Below are positions 23,311-29,377 of a DNA stretch of 29,377 nucleotides, piece by piece. Below the pieces are notes generated by a model that was not told the origin of the DNA, searched no databases, and saw nothing but the letters and a program-made list of their open reading frames with translations. Location of the stretch: contig JBQMYQ010000018.1 in NCBI GenBank assembly GCA_052173415.1, positions 1 to 29,377 of the forward strand. The letters run 5' to 3'. The stretch is from Wolinella sp052173415 (GTDB lineage Bacteria > Campylobacterota > Campylobacteria > Campylobacterales > Helicobacteraceae). Numbering within the stretch: position 1 is the first letter of the stretch; each line of letters starts with the position of its first letter. A program made the translations under genes and the position numbers.

Positions 23311-23664
23311 CTAGAGGGCTTTCTTGGCAGCTTCTACAATTTTTGCAAAATTAGCAGGCTCATTCATTGCCATATCAGCGAGGATTTTTCTATCAAGCTC
23401 GATATTAGCGAGCTTCAAGCCGTGCATAAACCTAGAATAGCTAATCTCATTAATTCGGCAAGCGGCGTTGATACGGGTAATCCAAAGACTTCGGAAATCC
23501 CGCTTTTTCTGCTTACGATCACGGAACGCGTAGCAGAGGCTTCGCTCGAGCTGCTCTTTAGCCTTGCGGAAGTGCTTCCTGCGCCCGCTATAAAAGCCTC
23601 TAGCTAGCTTTAAAACTTTCTTGTGTCTTTGTCGTCTTACGATACCGGTTTTAACTCTTGGCAT
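23311..23664 (-). CDS. rplT: 50S ribosomal protein L20
   Basis: 117-aa basic protein, full length for bL20: MPRVKTGIVRRQRHKKVLKLARGF, then the RNA-binding core RDFRSLWITRINAACR. It binds 23S rRNA early in assembly and in other bacteria represses its own operon. It ends the thrS-infC-rpmI-rplT cluster. A 119-bp spacer with two small hairpins separates it from rpmI. Confidence 0.96.
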   Translation of the reverse strand: MPRVKTGIVRRQRHKKVLKLARGFYSGRRKHFRKAKEQLERSLCYAFRDRKQKKRDFRSLWITRINAACRINEISYSRFMHGLKLANIELDRKILADMAMNEPANFAKIVEAAKKAL

Positions 23665-23700
23665 TTTTTATCCTTTACCTTTTCAATTTTTCTTAAGGTG

Positions 23701-23736
23701 TAACCCAAAAGGGTTAAACTTTCCCTAAAAATAGGG
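23701..23736. promoter_or_regulatory. Two tandem small hairpins between rpmI and rplT
   Basis: TAACCC-AAAA-GGGTTA (23701-23716) and CCCTA-AAAA-TAGGG (23723-23736) are two perfect stems with 4-nt loops, 6 bp apart. In transcript sense (minus strand) both have UUUU loops. They could attenuate or process the message or be bound by L20, whose autoregulation is known elsewhere. The assignment is speculative. Confidence 0.4.
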
Positions 23737-23783
23737 GTCTCAAACTCCAAATAAACAGCGGATTCCTGCTGGATTCCCACTAT

Positions 23784-23978
23784 CTACGCCATGCAAAGCA
23801 TTTTCTTAACAGAGTCAATATTTGCATCATTTACATATTTTGGCTCGTTAAGACCTGCTTTGCGCTTCGCACTTTTCTTGGTTAGGATATGACTTTTAAA
23901 AGCCGATCCTCGCTTGATGAGATTTTTTTTGACTTTAAATCTCTTCGCTGCACCACGATTAGTCTTCATCTTAGGCAT
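23784..23978 (-). CDS. rpmI: 50S ribosomal protein L35
   Basis: 64-aa bL35: MPKMKTNRGAAKRFKVKK and the conserved KRGSAFKSHILTKKSAKRKAGL. Full length. It lies 38 bp after infC in the usual order of the infC-rpmI-rplT operon. Good GGAG ribosome-binding site upstream of the ATG. Confidence 0.96.
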   Translation of the reverse strand: MPKMKTNRGAAKRFKVKKNLIKRGSAFKSHILTKKSAKRKAGLNEPKYVNDANIDSVKKMLCMA

Positions 23979-24016
23979 GAACGTCTTCTCCTTTCATAAG
24001 TTTAGATTCCTAGACA

Positions 24017-24547
24017 CTACTTCGTCTTTTTGGGCTTAGGAATTACTGTCATATTGATATATCGCCCTTCTGCTTTGGGCTCTTTATCCATCACAGCCAC
24101 ATCTTCGATGAGCTCCCAAACGCGCTTTAGCACATCGACCCCGCTCTGTGGCTCACTCATCTCACGCCCTTTTAGAAAAACGCGGAATCGCACATGCTTA
24201 TCCTCTTCCAAGAACTCCTTGGCATGCTTTATCTTATAATCAATGTCGTTTTGAGCAATCTTTACAGAAAGTTTAATCTCTTTAATTTCAATCTGTTTTT
24301 GCTTCTTTTTTGCCTCTTTTTGCTTCTTTTCCTGCTGATAACGGAACTTGCCATAGTCCATAATCTTGCAAACAGGGGGTTTTGCATCAGGTGCAATAAG
24401 CACCAAATCAAGCCCCGTATCTTGCGCAATCCTTAATGCCTCATCTGACGAAATCACACCATACTGCGTCCCATCATCTCCTAAGCACCGCACTTCCGGG
24501 AATCGGATCTCTTCATTAAGAAGCGTTACATCACTACTTTTACTCAA
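24017..24547 (-). CDS. infC: Translation initiation factor IF-3 with TTG start
   Basis: 176-aa IF-3. N-terminal domain (LLNEEIRFPEVRCLGDDGTQYGVIS), lysine-rich linker around KFRYQQEKKQKEAKKKQKQ and C-terminal domain with KEIKLSVKIAQNDIDYK and FLKGREM are complete. It keeps 30S subunits dissociated and checks the initiator tRNA. The start is TTG at 24547, overlapping the thrS stop TGA, with GAGG 7 bp upstream inside thrS. IF-3 discriminates against its own non-standard start in other bacteria, giving self-repression; TTG here may serve that role. No ATG fits. Confidence 0.93.
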   Translation of the reverse strand: MSKSSDVTLLNEEIRFPEVRCLGDDGTQYGVISSDEALRIAQDTGLDLVLIAPDAKPPVCKIMDYGKFRYQQEKKQKEAKKKQKQIEIKEIKLSVKIAQNDIDYKIKHAKEFLEEDKHVRFRVFLKGREMSEPQSGVDVLKRVWELIEDVAVMDKEPKAEGRYINMTVIPKPKKTK

Positions 24548-26364
24548 AAGCTAACCTCACTCATTTTCTCCTTACATTGTTTGATAAAATCCGCCTCGCT
24601 CAGCTCGTATTGAAGTTTCTCTCGCCGATCCCTGAGCGCGACCTTTTTGTCGCTCACTTCACGTTCTCCAAGCACAACAATCATCGGCACTCTCTGCTTC
24701 TCTGCCGTGCGAATCTTCTTATTTAGCGTCTCGTTTTTGTCATAGACTTCGGCATAAACGCCGACATTCTGAAGCTCTAATCGCAAATGTTTCGCATACC
24801 CCAACTGCTCATCGCCAATAGGGATAATCATCACGGGCGTAGGTGCGATGAAGAAAGGAAACTCCCCGCCAAAGTGCTCCGTCAAAATTGCTACAAATCG
24901 CTCAAATGAGCCAAGAATTGCACGGTGGATCATTACCGGACGCTTGGGGCTATTGCTCTCATCAGTGTAGGTTAAATCAAATCGCTCGGGCAAATTCATA
25001 TCAATCTGCACCGTGCCGCACTGCCATTTCCGCCCGATTGCGTCGGTAATCTTAATGTCAATTTTCGGACCGTAAAACGCCCCGCCACCCTCGTCAATTC
25101 CATACTTTAGCCCCTGCGAATTTAGCGCGTCTTTGAGCGCTTTGGTCGCCTGTTCCCAAATCGCATCATCGCCGATAGACTTCTCCGGACGGGTCGAAAT
25201 CTCCATCTCATAATTAAACCCAAAAGCACTCATGATCTTATCGACAAAATTGACAATGTCGGTTACCTCGTCTTTAATCTGTTCGGGTCGGCAGAAGATA
25301 TGCGCATCATCTTGCGTAAATTCCCGCACGCGCAAAAGTCCGTGCAACACGCCACTTTTTTCATGTCGATGCACGACGCCATATTCGTAGAATCGAAGTG
25401 GGAGCTCGCGATAGCTCCTCACACCGCTACCATAGACCTTTATGTGTCCGACACAGTTCATCGGCTTAATGCCGTATTCAACGTCATCAATCTTTGTAAA
25501 ATACATATTTTCTTTATAGTTTTGATAGTGTCCGCTTATCTTCCATAGGTCGCTTTTGAGGATTTCAGGACCACGCACGGGCTCATAATTGCGCCTGATG
25601 TGCGCCTCAGTCAGCATACTTTCCAGCCGTCGCCTAATCCTAGCCCCAGCAGGCAACCATATCGGCAACCCCGCACCCAAATCCTCATCAAAGGTAAAGA
25701 GCCCCATTTCCATGCCGACTTTTCTATGATCACGCTTTTTCGCCTCTTCCATTTGATGCAGATAACTCTTTAGAGCTTCTTTATCCGCAAAAGCAATGCC
25801 GTAGATTCTCGTAAGCATTTCGGAATTTTCATCTCCGCCAAGATAGGCACCGGCGATCTTTGTGAGCTTAAAAGCGTGGAGAAATTTTGTGTTTGGAAGG
25901 TGCGGACCGCGACACAAATCCTCAAAATTACCTTGAGAGTAGATAGAGAGGCTACTATCGGGAATCCTAGAGATGACCGCCTGCTTTAGGTCGTCTTTTG
26001 CGAATTTCGCAATCGCCTCAGCTCTTGGAAGCGTGTATTTGATGATTTCAGCTCCCTTTTTTGCGAGTTCTTTCATTCTCTCTTCGATTTTCTTTAGTTC
26101 CTCATCGCCGATTTTGCTATCCACGCGAAAATCATAATAAAACCCCTCTTGCACCACAGGACCGACGAAAAATTGGGCTTCGGGATAGAGCTCCTTAATC
26201 GTTTGAGCAAGTAGATGGGCACAGGAATGGCGGATAATTTGGAGGGAATCGGGGGAGTTGTCAAAGAGGATCTCTTCACCAGCGATTCCCATGGATTGCG
26301 CGCTCTGGAGGTCATATATTATATCTTGATGCTTGATTCCTATAATATTTTTTGTCTCTTGCAT
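24544..26364 (-). CDS. thrS: Threonyl-tRNA synthetase
   Basis: 606 aa from the ATG at 26364; an in-frame GTG at 26379 would add five residues, and neither has a clear ribosome-binding site. Numbered from the GTG, the editing domain shows HSCAH at 51-55 and CRGPH at 156-160. The class II catalytic core begins about 225, with zinc ligand Cys309 in KPMNCVGH and motif 3 near GSFERFVAILTEHFGG. It is followed by the anticodon-binding domain. It charges tRNA-Thr and clears Ser-tRNA-Thr. The N-terminal TGS-like domain is shortened, as in Helicobacter pylori ThrS. It overlaps infC. Confidence 0.95.
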   Translation of the reverse strand: MQETKNIIGIKHQDIIYDLQSAQSMGIAGEEILFDNSPDSLQIIRHSCAHLLAQTIKELYPEAQFFVGPVVQEGFYYDFRVDSKIGDEELKKIEERMKELAKKGAEIIKYTLPRAEAIAKFAKDDLKQAVISRIPDSSLSIYSQGNFEDLCRGPHLPNTKFLHAFKLTKIAGAYLGGDENSEMLTRIYGIAFADKEALKSYLHQMEEAKKRDHRKVGMEMGLFTFDEDLGAGLPIWLPAGARIRRRLESMLTEAHIRRNYEPVRGPEILKSDLWKISGHYQNYKENMYFTKIDDVEYGIKPMNCVGHIKVYGSGVRSYRELPLRFYEYGVVHRHEKSGVLHGLLRVREFTQDDAHIFCRPEQIKDEVTDIVNFVDKIMSAFGFNYEMEISTRPEKSIGDDAIWEQATKALKDALNSQGLKYGIDEGGGAFYGPKIDIKITDAIGRKWQCGTVQIDMNLPERFDLTYTDESNSPKRPVMIHRAILGSFERFVAILTEHFGGEFPFFIAPTPVMIIPIGDEQLGYAKHLRLELQNVGVYAEVYDKNETLNKKIRTAEKQRVPMIVVLGEREVSDKKVALRDRREKLQYELSEADFIKQCKEKMSEVSF

Positions 26365-26430
26365 TGCTGTTTTTTGCACCGTCGTCTTTTGCCTTAATAT
26401 CTATTTCATTTTGATTGCAACACGCGGAAA

Positions 26431-26506
26431 TGGTGGCCACGAGAGGACTTGAACCTCCGACCACTACCATGTCAAGGTAGTGCTCTACCAGCTGAGCTAC
26501 GCGACC
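26431..26506 (-). tRNA. tRNA-Val (GAC)
   Basis: 76-nt cloverleaf with encoded CCA on the minus strand. Acceptor GGTCGCG pairs with CGTGGCC (two G-U pairs), the D arm is GCTCAGCTGGTAGAGC, the anticodon stem CTACC/GGTAG encloses the loop TTGACAT with anticodon GAC, and the T arm contains GGTTCAAGTCC. It stands between lspA and thrS in the same direction, so it may be excised from a longer transcript. Confidence 0.95.
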
Positions 26507-26539
26507 AAAATAAAGAGTGGAATTCTACTTAATTTTTTT

Positions 26540-27043
26540 TCATTTCCGCTTAAATATTGCTTGCACGACAAAAAGCACCACCGCTAGATTCAGCATTACA
26601 TCGGCAAAATTAAAAATGGCAAACTCAAAGCCATAGTGCCAATAAACATAATCCACCACGCCCCCATGGAGGAATCGATCCAAAACGTTTGAAGCCCCGG
26701 CAGATAGGACGATTCCCACAGGCAAGTAGTGCGCCAAGAAAAACGCCCTATCCCGCGCCAAATAGAGTGCGATTCCCACTAGGATTGCTATCTGAATGTA
26801 TTTCAGCACCTCGCCCAAAGAGGCAAACATCGAAAATGAAACCCCTTGGTTAATCGCGAGCGTAATGGAAATTATCTCGCTCTCATAGCGGAATCCTGCG
26901 AGAATCTGCGCTTTTAGCCACTGATCCAGAGCAAAAATCAAAACGGCAAGAATCGCCATGCGCCACAACACCGTGCGCAAGCGAGGTGAGGTTGCTTGCG
27001 AGGCTGTCTGATTAGGGGCTATTTCATCTGTTAGAGCTTCCAT
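26540..27043 (-). CDS. lspA: Lipoprotein signal peptidase (prolipoprotein signal peptidase II)
   Basis: 167-aa inner-membrane aspartic peptidase with four hydrophobic helices. The catalytic dyad is Asp131 in GGVVDYVYW and Asp148 in FNFADVMLN; the NQGVSFSMF and SNVLDRFLHG motifs also fit. It removes signal peptides from lipoproteins after diacylglyceryl transfer, and the window's two lipoproteins are substrates. The N-terminus has about 20 extra residues before the first helix. It begins 17 bp after glmM, the standard order in Helicobacter. Confidence 0.93.
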   Translation of the reverse strand: MEALTDEIAPNQTASQATSPRLRTVLWRMAILAVLIFALDQWLKAQILAGFRYESEIISITLAINQGVSFSMFASLGEVLKYIQIAILVGIALYLARDRAFFLAHYLPVGIVLSAGASNVLDRFLHGGVVDYVYWHYGFEFAIFNFADVMLNLAVVLFVVQAIFKRK

Positions 27044-27060
27044 AAATCCAAACTCAGCGT

Positions 27061-28398
27061 CTAACTCAGTGATCGCTTCAAAAAGCCGACCAATTCATCA
27101 TTGCACACCTCAAGCCCCTTTTTCTCCTGCCCTTCAAGCAGGATTCTCAGCTTATTTTCTGTGCCCGAATAGCGAACCAACGCCCTAAAACCCTGCGCAC
27201 TAATGCGATCAAGCAGCTCCTGATAGCCACTAATACTCTGAAGCTCCTTCTTTTCCTTCACGGGGAGGTTTGTGAGCATTTGCGGATAGAGTTTGAATAG
27301 GTTGAGGGCTTCAGAGCTCTTTTTTTCACTCTTTAGGATAAAAGCCATCGTCTGAAGCGCAGAAAGTAGCCCATCACCCGTCTTTGCAAAGTCGCTAAAG
27401 ATAATGTGCCCGCTCTGCTCTCCGCCAAAATTCGCCCCCGTCTTTTGCATGAGCTCCAGCACGTATTTATCACCGATATTTGCGCGCAAAAGCTCGATTC
27501 CCGCGCGAGAGAGAAACTCCTCAAGAGCTAGATTGCTCATGAGCGTCGCTACGATTTGCGGTTTGTTTAACACACGGGAATCGTGCAGATGAAGCGCAAG
27601 CGCACCTAGCAGCTGATCTCCATGCACCACCTCTCCGCGCTCATCGACCACAACGAGCCGATCCGCATCGCCATCAAGCGCAAAGCCGATATCCGCCCGC
27701 ACGCGTCGCACCTCTTCGCTCAACATTAGCGGCTGCGTCGCACCGCACGCCTCATTGATATTGTATCCGCTAGGTTCGTCGTTGATGACAAAAATTTCCG
27801 CACCAAGCTCGCTAAAAATCGTTGGAGCGACCTTATACGCCGCGCCATTAGCCGTATCAATCACGACGCGCACCCCATGAAGTGAAAGGTCTTTGGGGAA
27901 GGAATTCTTGATATGCACAATGTAGCGACCAATCACATCGTCGATTCGCTTGGACGCACCGATCTCCTTGCCACTCTTTTGGCTCGCCTCAAGCAGGGAA
28001 TCATCAAAGTAGATCGCCTCAATCGCGCGTTCGCCCTCTTCATCAAGCTTGAAGCCAAAGCGGTTGAAAAATTTGATTCCGTTATCATCATAGGGATTGT
28101 GGCTTGCGCTAATCATGATTCCCGCATCACAGCGCATATCCTCCGTGAGATACGCAATCGCGGGCGTAGGCATCGGACCCACCTGAATCACATCATACCC
28201 TACCGCTGTGAGCCCGCTAACAAGGGCATTCTCAATCATATATCCGCTACGCCTTGTGTCCTTGCCCACGAGAATCTTATTGGTTTTAGAGTGCGCTCGG
28301 AAGTAGATCCCCGCGGCTAATCCAAGCTTCATCGCCGCAATCACCGTAAGCTTTTCGCCTGCTCTACCTCTTATCCCATCTGTGCCAAAAAGTCTCAT
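27061..28398 (-). CDS. glmM: Phosphoglucosamine mutase
   Basis: 445-aa alpha-D-phosphohexomutase, full length. It interconverts glucosamine 6-phosphate and glucosamine 1-phosphate for UDP-GlcNAc, needed for peptidoglycan and lipopolysaccharide. It opens MRLFGTDGIRGRAGEKL. The phosphoserine is Ser99 in ISASHNP, the Mg loop is DGDADR, the sugar loop is GGEQSGHII, and the C-terminal phosphate loop is RYSGTENKLRIL. It is the first gene of the glmM-lspA unit, divergent from rpsT. Confidence 0.96.
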   Translation of the reverse strand: MRLFGTDGIRGRAGEKLTVIAAMKLGLAAGIYFRAHSKTNKILVGKDTRRSGYMIENALVSGLTAVGYDVIQVGPMPTPAIAYLTEDMRCDAGIMISASHNPYDDNGIKFFNRFGFKLDEEGERAIEAIYFDDSLLEASQKSGKEIGASKRIDDVIGRYIVHIKNSFPKDLSLHGVRVVIDTANGAAYKVAPTIFSELGAEIFVINDEPSGYNINEACGATQPLMLSEEVRRVRADIGFALDGDADRLVVVDERGEVVHGDQLLGALALHLHDSRVLNKPQIVATLMSNLALEEFLSRAGIELLRANIGDKYVLELMQKTGANFGGEQSGHIIFSDFAKTGDGLLSALQTMAFILKSEKKSSEALNLFKLYPQMLTNLPVKEKKELQSISGYQELLDRISAQGFRALVRYSGTENKLRILLEGQEKKGLEVCNDELVGFLKRSLS

Positions 28399-28434
28399 CT
28401 TGCGCCTCTTATTTATCTACTTTTAATGAATTTA

Positions 28435-28452
28435 GGGGCACAATTCTGCCCC
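28435..28452. repeat. GC hairpin in the glmM/rpsT divergent gap
   Basis: GGGGCA, loop CAATTC, TGCCCC: a perfect 6-bp dyad in an otherwise AT-rich 85-bp divergent region. It contains a CACAAT that could be a -10 for rpsT. It could be an operator shared by the two promoters; no regulator can be named. Confidence 0.4.
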
Positions 28453-28483
28453 AATAATATTTACAAAAGGATTAACACTCATC

Positions 28484-28759
28484 ATGGCTAATCACAAATC
28501 CGCTGAAAAACGTATTCGACAGACCTTGAAGAGAACCGAAAGGAATCGATACTACAAAACGAGAATCAAAAACATCACGAAGGCTTTCAAAGAGGCGGTC
28601 GCGAGCAATGATCTTCCCAAGGCTGAAGAGGCCCTAAAGATCGCGAACAAGGATCTGCATAAGTTTGTCAGCAAGGGAATCCTCCCCAAAAATACCGCCG
28701 CGCGAAAGGTAAGTCGTCTGCACGCGTCTTTCAAGAAACTCTCCGCTCAGAACGCCTAG
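28484..28759 (+). CDS. rpsT: 30S ribosomal protein S20
   Basis: 91-aa basic helical protein of normal bS20 length: MANHKSAEKRIRQTLKRTERNRYY, then IKNITKAFKEAV and the closing KNTAARKVSRLHASFKKL. It binds 16S rRNA in the body of the small subunit. AAAAGG lies upstream. It precedes prfA by 50 bp in the same direction, an arrangement common in Campylobacterota. Confidence 0.96.
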   Translation: MANHKSAEKRIRQTLKRTERNRYYKTRIKNITKAFKEAVASNDLPKAEEALKIANKDLHKFVSKGILPKNTAARKVSRLHASFKKLSAQNA

Positions 28760-28809
28760 TTTTGGTGTTTTGAGTGCCTACTCTACTTTCTGTTATGACT
28801 TCATAAATC

Positions 28810-29377
28810 ATGCTAAGCTCCAGACTCACCCCGTTTATTGAACGTTTTGATGAGATTTCTTCGCTTTTAAGCTCAAACGAGGTCATCTCCAATATCAAGC
28901 GAATGACGGAACTAAGCAAGGAGCAAAGCGCGCTAGAACCAATCGTCCTCAAGGCTAGAGAGTATATCTGCGCGCTGAAAGCGATACAAGAAAATAGAGC
29001 CCTTTTTGATGACAAGGAGCTAGGCGAACTTGCCAAAGAGGAGAATAAGCTCTTAGAGGAGCGGCTTGAGAGTTTGGAAGGTGAGATCAAAATACTCCTA
29101 ATCCCCAAAGATCCGAATGATGAGAAAAATATCTATCTTGAAATCCGCGCGGGCACGGGCGGAGATGAGGCGGGAATCTTCGTGGGCGATCTCTTTAAAA
29201 CCTACTGCCGATACGCCGATCTTAAGGGCTGGAAGGTCGAAATCATCAGCTCAAGCGAAAATAGCGTAGGCGGATACAAGGAGGTTATCGCGCTTATTAA
29301 GGGCAACAGCGTCTATTCGCGCCTGAAATACGAAGGGGGCACACACCGCGTGCAGCGCGTCCCCGAGACGGCATACG
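28810..29377 (+). CDS. prfA: Peptide chain release factor 1 (5' part, cut by the window end)
   Basis: The frame from ATG 28810 (MLSSRLTPFIERFDEISSLLSS) is open to the last base, giving 189 codons. It contains the RF1 pattern: SNEVISNIKRMTELSKEQSAL in domain 1, IRAGTGGDEAGIFVGDLF, and YEGGTHRVQRVPETAY. The stop-recognition and GGQ loops lie beyond the window. RF1 reads UAA and UAG. No strong Shine-Dalgarno sequence precedes the ATG; coupling to rpsT is possible. Confidence 0.93.
   Translation, partial: MLSSRLTPFIERFDEISSLLSSNEVISNIKRMTELSKEQSALEPIVLKAREYICALKAIQENRALFDDKELGELAKEENKLLEERLESLEGEIKILLIPKDPNDEKNIYLEIRAGTGGDEAGIFVGDLFKTYCRYADLKGWKVEIISSSENSVGGYKEVIALIKGNSVYSRLKYEGGTHRVQRVPETAY

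Overview
The window looks like chromosomal DNA of a Helicobacter-like member of the Campylobacterota of intermediate GC. The evidence is a XerH-type single recombinase with a difH-like site in front of it, a Helicobacter-type cysteine-rich Sel1 protein, a split CetB/CetA-style energy-taxis pair, a RibB fused to a degenerate GTP cyclohydrolase II domain, a ThrS with a shortened N-terminus, and TATAAT-type promoters. The species cannot be fixed from the sequence alone. The heptamer GGGAATC/GATTCCC is strikingly common over most of the window.

Layout. 1-1400: candidate difH site and xerH. 1400-7350: minus-strand block. A secreted Sel1 protein lies downstream of a tightly packed eight-gene unit (low-Mr tyrosine phosphatase, azlC, azlD, ArsC/Spx-like protein, SH3/NlpC-P60 lipoprotein, Zn/Mn-type ABC ATPase and permease, small coiled-coil membrane protein). 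7400-12995: membrane metallophosphoesterase (+), CetB/CetA-like chemoreceptor pair (-), KefB/NhaA2-like antiporter (+), ribBA (-). 13090-13257: tRNA-Gln and initiator tRNA-Met behind a near-consensus promoter. 13430-15714: remnant of a Mu-like prophage (5'-truncated GemA, zinc-ribbon protein, gpG-like and gpF-like morphogenesis genes, the last carrying a C-terminal nuclease-like domain and lacking its 5' end).

15722-21380: an AT-richer type III-A CRISPR-Cas operon, csx20-cas6-cas10-csm2-csm3-csm4-csm5, closed by a strong hairpin. It has no array, no cas1/cas2 and no csm6 in the window. The first four genes are broken: an amber codon in csx20, a one-base loss in cas6, a deletion plus a second frameshift in cas10, and probable one-base losses at both ends of csm2. 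The RAMP genes csm3, csm4 and csm5 look intact. The operon starts inside the truncated phage gpF gene, so it appears to be an acquired island now decaying, with processing and signalling lost before the backbone.

21458-23100: a two-gene unit of unknown function (two-TM protein plus 443-residue lipoprotein) whose upstream region carries a run of 20 A/T residues directly beside a TTGACG hexamer, a likely phase-variable promoter. 23311-28398: minus-strand housekeeping genes rplT, rpmI, infC, thrS, tRNA-Val, lspA, glmM. 28484-29377: rpsT and the 5' part of prfA on the plus strand. The housekeeping genes are intact, in contrast to the cas genes.
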